Shown here: positions 1 to 6,267 of the stretch, piece by piece
How the letters are laid out: each line of letters starts with the position of its first letter
Position numbering within the stretch: position 1 is the stretch's first letter
Notes under the pieces: model-generated
Database searches by the model: none
Seen by the model: the letters and a program-made list of their open reading frames with translations, nothing else
What the model was told of the DNA's origin: nothing
Translations under genes and position numbers: made by a program
Assembly (NCBI GenBank): GCA_964471535.1
Contig: CAYYHA010000245.1
Coordinates: 1-6,323 of the forward strand
Length of the DNA: 6,323 nucleotides
From: CAYYHA01 sp964471535
GTDB taxonomy: Bacteria; Myxococcota; Myxococcia; SLRQ01
Direction of reading: 5' to 3'

Positions 1-1
1 C

Positions 2-181
2 GTGGGCTTCGCGCTGGCGATGTTCCGCCTGCGGGGGGACCTGGAGGCGGGCGTCGGGGGCGCCCATGCGGCGGCGGGCACGGCCGCGGCGGAGGCGGAG
101 GTGGGCGGCGGCAAGCGGGCGAAGAGGAAGACTGCTCCGCAGGAGAGGCCGCGGCGGCGGAAGAAGGCGCGGCGGCGGTAG
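2..181 (+). CDS. C-terminal fragment of a possible membrane protein with a polybasic tail (5' end outside window)
   Basis: Only the last 59 codons are present, in the frame that ends at the TAG at 179-181. The visible part opens with a hydrophobic stretch, VGFALAMFRLRGDLE, which looks like the end of a transmembrane helix. An Ala/Gly-rich linker follows, then a strongly basic tail with the segments KRAKRK and PRRRKKARRR. The glycine-containing last helix followed by a charged tail resembles the C-terminus of rhomboid-type membrane proteases, but the catalytic Ser and His would lie outside the window, so that family assignment is a guess. By the positive-inside rule the basic tail would be cytoplasmic. 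The gene converges on the minus-strand lipoprotein gene, with a strong hairpin at 255-282 between them, which fits a genuine gene end here. No start codon can be assigned. Confidence 0.5.
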   Translation: MGFALAMFRLRGDLEAGVGGAHAAAGTAAAEAEVGGGKRAKRKTAPQERPRRRKKARRR

Positions 182-202
182 GCCACGCGCCCCGCGGGCC
201 GG

Positions 203-237
203 GGGCGCCCGGAGCAGGGCGCCTGGAGCAGGGCGCC
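203..237. repeat. Short tandem repeat, 14-bp period, 2.5 copies
   Basis: The unit GGGCGCCCGGAGCA at 203-216 is followed by GGGCGCCTGGAGCA at 217-230 and a partial third copy, GGGCGCC, at 231-237. The first two units differ at a single base. The repeat lies just after the stop codon of the plus-strand gene and just before the terminator-like hairpin, so it is non-coding. Each unit carries the self-complementary core GGCGCC. It probably arose by replication slippage; no function is evident. Confidence 0.7.
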
Positions 238-254
238 CCATCCCGCCCAACGAA

Positions 255-282
255 GCGCGGGCCGCCCGGAGGCGGCCCGCGC
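255..282. terminator. Perfect 12-bp inverted repeat, likely bidirectional terminator between convergent genes
   Basis: GCGCGGGCCGCC at 255-266 and GGCGGCCCGCGC at 271-282 are exact reverse complements separated by the tetraloop CGGA. The hairpin lies between the plus-strand gene ending at 181 and the minus-strand lipoprotein gene ending at 309, where a shared terminator is expected. No long T-run follows on the plus strand. On the minus strand the stem is followed by TTCGTTGG, which is only mildly T-rich. It may therefore act as a weak intrinsic terminator or as a 3'-end-protecting stem rather than a textbook terminator. Confidence 0.6.
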
Positions 283-308
283 GGGGACGGCGATGCGGCC
301 GCGTGCTG

Positions 309-1421
309 TCAGCGCATCTCCGGATCGATGTCGGGTGCGTCCACCTCGTCTGCGTCGATGGTGTCGGCCTCCGCCTCGGCCAGCAGCGCGTCCAGCTCGG
401 GGTCCGCATCGTGGGCGGAGTCGATGACCTCCTCGGGCACCTGGTCCTCCCCGAAGCCACCGCAGCTCGCCGCATCGGTCACGTCCCCTTCGTTGGGGTC
501 CTCGGCGTCGTTGTCGCCGAAGGTATCGAGGTAGGCGGTGCGCCGGCCGTCGGCGTCCCAGCACTCGTGCGCCGTGCCCAGGACCTGTGCGGGTGGAGGC
601 AGGGCATGGGCGATGAGGGCGTCGGCGCGCCCGCCCTGTCCGGTGCGCCACAGGACCCGCATCGCGAAGAGTTCGGTACCTGCCACCGGCGGCACGTCGC
701 CCGGGAGCAGATCGCCGTAGAACACCGCGCGCATGCGCCCGCCCTGGCCGGGGAAATGGATGATGTCGGAGCCGTAGGTGAGGGGTGTGGCCTCGGGGTC
801 ACCGCGGTCCTTCACGTTCAGGTAGAGGATGCGCCGGCCACGGGCGTCGGCGCGGTGGATGGCGAAGACCACATGGATGGACCCATCGCTGTTCGTCGAG
901 TCGAAGAGGTCGCTGATGTTGCTAAGCGAGATGTGGAGGCGGCCTCCGCCGACGCGTGGGGCGAACTTGATGAAGATGCCGGTCATCAGGCCCTTCCACG
1001 GGGCGCCGGCACCCTCACGGGCGGCGAGGAGATAGCGCACGCGCCGCTTGTTCACTCGCAGCACCAGGAGGCGGACGTCCTTCCCGTCGGACTGCCCGTC
1101 CCAGATCGCATAGGCCTGTCCCTGGCGGTTCCTGCCCGCGAGATCGGGCTCCCGGCTCTCGACGATCGCCTTGAGGAGCCCAAGGGCAGAGCGGATGTGG
1201 CTGTTGGTGTCGCTCACCTGCTGCTGCGCCGACAGCAGGAAGGTGGCGGGGTCCCCGACCATCGCGGCGCCCGCCGAGCTGCCGTCGTCGTAGAGCAGCG
1301 CGTCGACGTCCACCACGTCGTCGAGGCCCACCGGAGCGTCGGCTCCTTCGCCTCCGCCGCCAGTGCCGCCGCAGGCAGCGCCCAGGAACACAACTGCAGC
1401 CACGGAAAGGAATCGCTTCAT
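309..1421 (-). CDS. Predicted lipoprotein of unknown function with acidic C-terminal tail
   Basis: This is a 370-residue protein. Residues 1-17, MKRFLSVAAVVFLGAAC, form a short lipoprotein-type signal peptide: basic n-region, hydrophobic core and the invariant Cys17. The lipobox is slightly off consensus, with Leu at -4 and Gly at -3. A glycine-rich tether (GGTGGGGEG) follows the cysteine. The middle (about 55-285) is a mixed soluble domain I do not recognise. Cys287 and Cys320 bracket an Asp-rich stretch and could form a disulphide outside the inner membrane. The last ~45 residues are strongly acidic (many Asp/Glu). The start is supported by GGAGG at 1428-1432, six bases before the ATG. It lies downstream of the CehA-like gene on the same strand, but the 183-bp gap with a CRP-like site suggests its own promoter. 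Probable location is the outer membrane or periplasm. The ORF and lipoprotein calls are firm; the function is unknown. Confidence 0.85.
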   Translation of the reverse strand: MKRFLSVAAVVFLGAACGGTGGGGEGADAPVGLDDVVDVDALLYDDGSSAGAAMVGDPATFLLSAQQQVSDTNSHIRSALGLLKAIVESREPDLAGRNRQGQAYAIWDGQSDGKDVRLLVLRVNKRRVRYLLAAREGAGAPWKGLMTGIFIKFAPRVGGGRLHISLSNISDLFDSTNSDGSIHVVFAIHRADARGRRILYLNVKDRGDPEATPLTYGSDIIHFPGQGGRMRAVFYGDLLPGDVPPVAGTELFAMRVLWRTGQGGRADALIAHALPPPAQVLGTAHECWDADGRRTAYLDTFGDNDAEDPNEGDVTDAASCGGFGEDQVPEEVIDSAHDADPELDALLAEAEADTIDADEVDAPDIDPEMR

Positions 1422-1427
1422 CTCTCG

Positions 1428-1432
1428 CCTCC
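1428..1432 (-). promoter_or_regulatory. Shine-Dalgarno GGAGG of the lipoprotein gene
   Basis: The minus strand reads GGAGG, then six bases (CGAGAG), then the ATG at 1421-1419. This is good anti-SD complementarity at near-ideal spacing. It fixes the start of the lipoprotein at the methionine that gives an intact signal peptide. Confidence 0.75.
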
Positions 1433-1445
1433 GTTTCGGTTGGGG

Positions 1446-1462
1446 GAGCAGCCTCGCTGCTC
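1446..1462 (-). other. Small hairpin in the lipoprotein 5' leader
   Basis: GAGCAGC (1446-1452) and GCTGCTC (1456-1462) are perfect 7-bp complements with a 3-base loop. On the minus transcript the stem ends 13 bases before the GGAGG ribosome binding site. It could stabilise the leader or tune translation. It is too short to call a riboswitch, and such stems occur by chance in GC-rich DNA. Confidence 0.4.
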
Positions 1463-1495
1463 TCTACCCTCACCGACACGGCAGGCCTCGCCGGC

Positions 1496-1510
1496 GTAAA
1501 AATTTTTTCA
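1496..1510 (-). promoter_or_regulatory. A/T island, candidate -10 region for the lipoprotein gene
   Basis: A run of five A followed by six T (1498-1508) is the most conspicuous A/T-rich tract in a very GC-rich window. On the minus strand it reads AAAAAATTTTTAC. It lies about 30 bp downstream of the centre of the CRP-like site, so a start site near 1492 would put that site at about -41.5, the classic class II activator position. The best -10 hexamer there, TTTTAC, matches TATAAT at only three of six positions, so the promoter is a proposal based on layout. Confidence 0.35.
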
Positions 1511-1525
1511 GCGATTCCAGGTGAT

Positions 1526-1541
1526 TGTGACGAAGGTCACG
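1526..1541 (-). promoter_or_regulatory. CRP/FNR-family-like operator, TGTGA-N6-TCACG
   Basis: The plus strand reads TGTGACGAAGGTCACG; the minus strand reads CGTGACCTTCGTCACA. This matches the CRP consensus TGTGA-N6-TCACA at nine of ten half-site positions with the correct 6-bp spacer. It lies in the only gap where a promoter for the lipoprotein gene can be, about 105 bp upstream of its ATG. CRP/FNR-superfamily regulators are widespread in proteobacteria and myxobacteria, but the actual regulator cannot be named from this window. The same bases can also form a 5-bp hairpin (GTGAC-GAAG-GTCAC). Confidence 0.5.
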
Positions 1542-1604
1542 CCCAAACCGCAGGATGCGGGCGCCCGCTCTCCCGCCCCTCGTGCTGCGCGCGGCTCGCC
1601 CCGC

Positions 1605-4160
1605 CTACTGCAGCGCCGGTGGGGTCCAGGCGCCGTCCCCGTCGGCGTCCACCTCGATGGGGTTGGTGATCGCGTACGGCGGTCCGCTCGTGGTCACCGG
1701 ATACATGTCCCCCTCGCCGACGACCTCCACCACATACCAGGCGTCCGCCTCCGGAGAGGCGCTGAGCGTGCCGTCGAAGCGGACGACGCCTTCGGCGCCC
1801 GAGAGATCGACCGTCTGGATGGGCTCGCCGTTCTCCCACAGATGAAGGGTCGTCACCGTCATCCACTCGGGCGCCTGCACACGCACGTGGAAGGTGACCG
1901 TTCCATCCTCGTCCACCTGTGTCCTGCCTCCCAGGCCCGTCCCGTCCTTGGCCGTGAACTCCACGAAGGGGCCGCAGGAGACGAAGAGCTGGCGGCTCTG
2001 GACGGGGGGAACGAGATCGAAGTGGTTCCCCCGCAGCGCGCTCTTGTCGAGGCGGATCCAGTTGCGCGGGGTGCCCACCACCCGGGATTCGGTGTGGGTG
2101 TCGGAGCCGGAGGCGAGCGTCTTCTTGTGGCCGTGGTTGGTCAGGCCGATCCAGTCACGCAGGGTCTCCCCGTTGCCGCCGGTCTTGCGGCAGTTGCCGT
2201 TGAGCACCTCGATGGTGTCGAAATCGAGGGTCCACTCGCGTTCCTTCTCGACCGCGTCCCGCTCCGCGTCGAGACCCACGTAGGTGAAGTAGCCGCTGGC
2301 CGGCGCGCCTCGGGGATGGTTGATCTGCAGCACCACGTCCCCGTCGTGCTGCGTGCGGATCGCGTGAAAGAGTTCCTGCGGCGTCTGCCCATGCTCGAAG
2401 ACCGCGCCCCAGTTCGGCTTCTCGGGGTCCCAGACGAGGGGGAAGGCGTTGAAATGGCCGTAGGCGAAGGTGGTCACCTCCTGGCCCGGGACGCCCACCA
2501 CCGTCTGGCCGAGCCCGAGTGCCTCGGCCGTGGGCTTCAGGCCGGCGGCCACGACATGCTCGGTGAGGATGGGGGCATCGAGGTCCTCGGTGGCCGCTTG
2601 CCGGGCGCGGATGGCGTAGGGCACGTAGCTGTCGGGGCTGCGGATCGCATGGATGTGGAAATCGCTGCTCACCCAGCCCGTGGTGTCGACCACCTTCTCG
2701 AGGGTGAAGGTGAGCGTTGCCGTCTCACCCGGGGCCACGGACACGGTCGTCTCGTCGATGGTGTAGGAGAAGCCGCGGGTGGCCACCGCCCGATAGGTCC
2801 CTGCGGGGAGGCGCACCGAGTCGCCCTCGGGGTCGGTGACGTAGGCGTAGGCGCTCGCCGGAGCGACGTCCCAACCGAAACGCACGTCCTCGGGCGCATA
2901 GGGCAGGGGGGTTCCCTCTTGGGGTAGGAAGGTCACCCGTGCGGGAACGGGGGAGCCGTCCGGGTCCTTTACCTGCAGGTGGATCTCGGCGGCGGCCTCG
3001 AGGGCGGGCTGTGCGAGGCCCACACCTCCGTCGGGGACGGTCACGGCGACGGGCGGCGCCGGTGCGTGGCCGGGGGCGTAGGCCTCCACGGTGTAGTCGC
3101 CCGGGTCGAGGGCGATCTCGATGCCACCTTGGCGGTAGGGCACGATCGAGGCGACCCCGCCGGTTCCGTCGCGCACCGCGATCCACGCGCTTTCGGGTGC
3201 CGCGGTCGGGGGCAGGCCGAGCTCCACCTGCAGGCGGCCGGCGACCTCGACGCCCAGGGCACGCCAGTAAGCCTCGTCCAAGCCGGCGGCGCCCCGGTCG
3301 GTCACGACGAAGTCATACTCGAAGCGGGTCGACTGCCCTGCCTCCAGCGTGAACGGCGTCTGACTGTAGGCGGTCACCGCCTTGTAGCCGTAGAGGGTGG
3401 TGAACGCGTCGTCGCGGGAGATGAACGCGTAGCTCGGGCCGGCACCCACCGAACCGAGGTAGGGCAGGACGCCGCTGGCCTGCAGGTCTCGGAAGCCGAC
3501 GCCCGGCACATAGGGGTGGGCGCCATCGCCCTGGCTGTTGAGGATGAAGGGATGTGCCACCTCTGCGGGCTCGGTGCCGTCGTTCTCCAGGGTGATGGCG
3601 AGCTCGAGCACGTTGGAATCGGGTTCGAGGACGTAGTCGTAGGTGACTTTCAGATCGATGTCCGGCGTGTCGATGAGGGCGCGGATGAGATCGTCGGCGA
3701 AGGCGAAGGGCTCGATCCGACCCGTGAAGCGGACGTGGGCCGCCTCGCCGTTCGTGCCATCGTTCAGGATCTCGACCGTTTCGGGCCGGAAGATGCGCAG
3801 GTTCCACGAGAAGATGGTCTCGCCGAAGCGGTCGTTGCCGGGGCCGTCGTGGATCACGTCCGCATCGGCCACATTGCCGCCCCAGTACCGGTAGCCGCTC
3901 GCCCGCCGGACGCCCTCGATGATGAAGGCAGCCTCGGCGTTGTACATCTTGATGTCGCCGAGCACGCCGTCGGCCTTGGGGCCGCCGATGAGGGCCGCGC
4001 GATCGGTCACCACGCCGGCGCGGACCTCTCCAGGGCCCAAGGGGGCCGTCAGGTCGATCTCGGCCGGCGGCGGCTGTGGGGGCTCGCCGCAGCGGAGGAC
4101 GAGGCCGCCCCCGAGGAGGAGCAGGACGGGGAGCAGAGGACGAAGCCGACGCAGAGCCAT
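1605..4160 (-). CDS. Exported CehA/McbA-family (PHP-like) metallohydrolase with N-terminal beta-rich domains
   Basis: This 851-residue protein carries a C-terminal PHP-like metal-dependent hydrolase domain (about 495-740) of the CehA/McbA family, named for carbaryl and 1-naphthol pathway proteins. Visible motifs in order are DFHIH (500-504), TEH (533-535), PGQE (Glu561), GHFN (His569), NHPRG (614-618), IEVLNG (650-655) and GSDTH (Asp687, His689). These give the usual His/Asp/Glu ligands, except that TEH replaces the usual TDH. The N-terminus has basic residues and a hydrophobic core, then Cys24-Gly and a Pro-rich linker, like a lipoprotein, but with Arg at -1 of the cysteine. Residues ~40-290 look like a beta-sandwich region; ~300-490 contain two carboxypeptidase-regulatory/PEGA-like beta domains. 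A further beta domain (~745-830) ends in an EF-hand-like DADGDG (838-843). The ATG at 4160 has a weak SD but gives a complete signal sequence. It acts outside the cytoplasm; the substrate is unknown. Confidence 0.88.
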   Translation of the reverse strand: MALRRLRPLLPVLLLLGGGLVLRCGEPPQPPPAEIDLTAPLGPGEVRAGVVTDRAALIGGPKADGVLGDIKMYNAEAAFIIEGVRRASGYRYWGGNVADADVIHDGPGNDRFGETIFSWNLRIFRPETVEILNDGTNGEAAHVRFTGRIEPFAFADDLIRALIDTPDIDLKVTYDYVLEPDSNVLELAITLENDGTEPAEVAHPFILNSQGDGAHPYVPGVGFRDLQASGVLPYLGSVGAGPSYAFISRDDAFTTLYGYKAVTAYSQTPFTLEAGQSTRFEYDFVVTDRGAAGLDEAYWRALGVEVAGRLQVELGLPPTAAPESAWIAVRDGTGGVASIVPYRQGGIEIALDPGDYTVEAYAPGHAPAPPVAVTVPDGGVGLAQPALEAAAEIHLQVKDPDGSPVPARVTFLPQEGTPLPYAPEDVRFGWDVAPASAYAYVTDPEGDSVRLPAGTYRAVATRGFSYTIDETTVSVAPGETATLTFTLEKVVDTTGWVSSDFHIHAIRSPDSYVPYAIRARQAATEDLDAPILTEHVVAAGLKPTAEALGLGQTVVGVPGQEVTTFAYGHFNAFPLVWDPEKPNWGAVFEHGQTPQELFHAIRTQHDGDVVLQINHPRGAPASGYFTYVGLDAERDAVEKEREWTLDFDTIEVLNGNCRKTGGNGETLRDWIGLTNHGHKKTLASGSDTHTESRVVGTPRNWIRLDKSALRGNHFDLVPPVQSRQLFVSCGPFVEFTAKDGTGLGGRTQVDEDGTVTFHVRVQAPEWMTVTTLHLWENGEPIQTVDLSGAEGVVRFDGTLSASPEADAWYVVEVVGEGDMYPVTTSGPPYAITNPIEVDADGDGAWTPPALQ

Positions 4161-4285
4161 GGTTCGATTCTCGCACGGCGCCTCGGCGGCGGGTACCCAT
4201 CTGTGGCCTTACCGATGGACCCCTCGCCGGGGGGAGGCGGGGGCTGCCCGCGGCCGCAGCGGAGGCGGCGGGCGTGGGGCGGCCT

Positions 4286-5044
<759 letters not shown>

Positions 5045-5051
5045 CGTGCGC

Positions 5052-5058
5052 CCTCCTT
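5052..5058 (-). promoter_or_regulatory. Strong Shine-Dalgarno AAGGAGG of the TerC-family gene
   Basis: The minus strand reads AAGGAGG, a 7-base anti-SD match, then seven bases before the ATG at 5044-5042. A second AAGG lies just upstream (GGGGAAGGAAGGAGG). It is the strongest ribosome binding site in the window and fixes this start. Confidence 0.8.
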
Positions 5059-5084
5059 CCTTCCCCAGAGCTCAAGGGCGCGCC

Positions 5085-5106
5085 GTGGCGCCACCCGATG
5101 GCGGGT
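5085..5106 (-). other. Overlapping alternative stems in the TerC-family leader
   Basis: Three mutually exclusive pairings overlap here: the 10-bp palindrome GTGGCGCCAC (5085-5094); CGCCA with TGGCG (5089-5093 and 5099-5103); and ACCCG with CGGGT (5093-5097 and 5102-5106). They lie 41-62 bases upstream of the ATG. The arrangement could be a small structural switch or a protein-binding palindrome, but GC-rich sequence easily produces short overlapping stems. Confidence 0.25.
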
Positions 5107-5319
5107 CGCCGGCGGCCCGACCGCAGGCGGCGGCGGTGATGGGGGCGCAGGCCGCGCGGGTGCGTCGTGGGCACCGCCTGCCACCCTTCCTCCCGGACGC
5201 GTTCACCTGCGCCACTGTAGGCAGCTCCGCCGCCTGGGTCCACAGCCGTTTCGCGGGCCACCGCCCGCCGGGGTGGAGGACGACGGCAGAGCGGGCACGG
5301 GGCCAGGCGCTCGGCGCGC

Positions 5320-5757
5320 TCACCCGGCCCAGACCACCGGGTCCCCGACCCGGATCAGACCGCCTTCGAGGACCTCACCAAAGACGCCGCCGCGCCACTC
5401 GGGGCGCAGGGCCGCCTCGAGCCCGGGGTGGACCTCCTCCATGCGGTGGCACGGCGTCGTCTCGCCTCGGACGAGGAGCCGGCAGGGACCCAGTTCGAGG
5501 AGGCGTCCCACCGTCTCCGCCAGGTCGAGGCCACGGATGAGCACGTTGGCGCGCCGCAGGGCGGGATCCAGGTTCGATGCTCCGGCGCCTCGGGTCGCCG
5601 CCCGCCACGCCTCCTCGGCAAGGACCGTCACCTGCCGCTTCCCGCCCTGGTTCGCGTTGCCCTCGATGCCGCGCCCGGCGACGAGCCGCAGCTCGGGCAC
5701 CGGCTGCATGGGGGCCCGGCGCGCGGGCTTGAGGTAGAGGGCGACGATCTCGGCCAT
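5320..5757 (-). CDS. Small stand-alone MOSC-domain protein
   Basis: The product is 145 residues from the ATG at 5757, essentially one MOSC (Moco sulfurase C-terminal) domain. Characteristic features are GRGIEGNAN (28-36) followed by RQVTVLAEEAW (41-51), RRANVLIRGLDL (68-79), then TPCHRMEEVHPGLEAAL (101-117) containing the conserved Cys103, and the closing GGVFGEVLEGGLIRVGDPV (123-141). MOSC domains bind or transfer molybdenum cofactor-linked sulphur through that cysteine; in small stand-alone members the physiological substrate is usually unknown. No signal peptide is seen, so it is cytosolic. The frame stays open upstream to an ATG at 5943, but that 62-residue extension has no MOSC character and would overlap the divergent gene, so I chose 5757. 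The SD at 5757 is poor. No molybdenum cofactor biosynthesis gene is visible beside it. Confidence 0.88.
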   Translation of the reverse strand: MAEIVALYLKPARRAPMQPVPELRLVAGRGIEGNANQGGKRQVTVLAEEAWRAATRGAGASNLDPALRRANVLIRGLDLAETVGRLLELGPCRLLVRGETTPCHRMEEVHPGLEAALRPEWRGGVFGEVLEGGLIRVGDPVVWAG

Positions 5758-5788
5758 GGCGAAGCTGTGCCACAGGGGAGGCGTTCGG

Positions 5789-5803
5789 GGAAAGGGTCTT
5801 TCC
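5789..5803. promoter_or_regulatory. Inverted repeat GGAAAG-GGT-CTTTCC in a divergent intergenic region
   Basis: A perfect 6-bp inverted repeat with a 3-base spacer sits between the minus-strand MOSC gene (start 5757) and the plus-strand TM2-like gene (start 5921). It is 32 bp upstream of the MOSC start and is less GC-rich than its surroundings. That position suits an operator, but no promoter elements can be assigned with confidence and no regulator is encoded nearby. Confidence 0.3.
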
Positions 5804-5920
5804 GCTTCGCGCCCGCAGGCGGCGGACGGCACGCTGGGGGGGCGGTGCCACCCGATGGCCGCAGGGAGGCCGGGGGGCGCAGCCGTCAGGGTGAAATGGC
5901 AAGCGCCGTCGCGCGTAGCC

Positions 5921-6217
5921 ATGCCGATGCCCCCCGAACTCAAGAACCCCGGTCTCGCTGCCGTGCTCTCCCTCGTCGTCCCCGGTGTGGGGCAGATCTA
6001 CAATGGGGAGTTCCTCCGCGGCATCTTCTGGCTCATCGTGACCCCTGGCTTCTGGATCGGCAGCGGAGGTCTTCTGGGCTGGATCTGCCACCTCATCGCC
6101 GCGTTCACCGCCTACCGCCGGGCGAAGGTGATCAACCGGCGGCTCCTGACCGGCGGGAGCGGCTGGTTGGTGCCCCGCGGCGGGCAGCCGCCCTCAGGGC
6201 ACCTTGGGTCCGCCTAG
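5921..6217 (+). CDS. Small TM2-domain-like membrane protein
   Basis: The product is 98 residues from the ATG at 5921. It begins MPMPPELKNPGLAAVL, then PGVGQIYNGEFLRGIFWLIV, a TM2-like pattern: a hydrophobic segment, the Gly/Tyr turn GQIYNGEF (24-31), and a second hydrophobic segment (33-47). A further hydrophobic stretch (~50-63) is followed by AYRRAKVINRRL (64-75), matching the AYxxAxxxN ending common in this family. The last ~20 residues are a Gly/Pro-rich tail. Such proteins are widespread in bacteria and their role is unknown. The frame is open upstream to 5756, but similarity to the family starts only at the KNPGLAA segment. ATG 5927 and GTG 5891 are alternatives, and none has a clear Shine-Dalgarno. 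The gene is divergent from the MOSC gene and followed by a strong hairpin. Confidence 0.8.
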   Translation: MPMPPELKNPGLAAVLSLVVPGVGQIYNGEFLRGIFWLIVTPGFWIGSGGLLGWICHLIAAFTAYRRAKVINRRLLTGGSGWLVPRGGQPPSGHLGSA

Positions 6218-6227
6218 CCAACAGGCA

Positions 6228-6263
6228 CGAGAGGCCGGGCCCCGGGGGGGCTCCGGCCTCTCG
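6228..6263. terminator. Strong hairpin between the TM2-like gene and the initiator tRNA, likely shared terminator
   Basis: CGAGAGGCCGG (6228-6238) and CCGGCCTCTCG (6253-6263) are exact 11-bp complements. The loop can add four more C-G pairs (6240-6243 with 6247-6250) beyond a bulge. The stem starts 10 bases after the TM2-like stop on the plus strand and 4 bases beyond the tRNA 3' end on the minus strand, so it may end both transcripts. T-runs are poor on either side (GGTGTTG on plus, GTGCCTGTTGG on minus), so termination efficiency is uncertain. Confidence 0.6.
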
Positions 6264-6267
6264 GGTG

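Noticed and set aside
66..1499. Long plus-strand open frame opposite the lipoprotein gene
   Set aside because: It runs antisense to the well-supported lipoprotein, its translation is Arg/Val/Gly-rich with no recognisable domain, and it overlaps the different frame used by the plus-strand gene ending at 181. Long shadow frames are normal in GC-rich genomes.
1498..1540. Intrinsic terminator for the CehA-like gene (GTGAC hairpin plus T-run)
   Set aside because: The T-run on the minus strand is almost 25 bases beyond the 5-bp stem, too far for an intrinsic terminator. The activated-promoter reading fits the layout better.
4161..4285. Terminator or promoter between the TerC-family and CehA-like genes
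   Set aside because: This 125-bp gap is C-rich on the minus strand, with only a weak GCTGC/GCAGC pairing (4243-4260) and a KpnI-type palindrome at 4191-4198. I see no convincing -35/-10 pair or T-run.
5258..5276. Possible terminator hairpin for the MOSC gene (CCAC/GTGG with CCC/GGG and a bulge)
   Set aside because: The stem is short and bulged, about 45 bases past the stop, and has no T-run; similar stems are frequent in this GC-rich sequence.
5045..5319. yybP-ykoY manganese riboswitch upstream of the TerC-family gene, or a small gene in this gap
   Set aside because: I looked on the minus strand for the conserved yybP-ykoY signature segments and did not find them. The only open frames continue antisense into neighbouring genes.
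5756..5920. N-terminal extension of the TM2-like protein to the ATG at 5756
   Set aside because: The 55 extra residues are Gly/Arg-rich with no family similarity, and the ATG at 5756 overlaps the MOSC start codon on the other strand. Family similarity begins after 5921.
5758..5943. N-terminal extension of the MOSC protein to the ATG at 5943
   Set aside because: The 62 extra residues look like translated intergenic sequence and would overlap the start of the divergent TM2-like gene. MOSC similarity begins just after the ATG at 5757.
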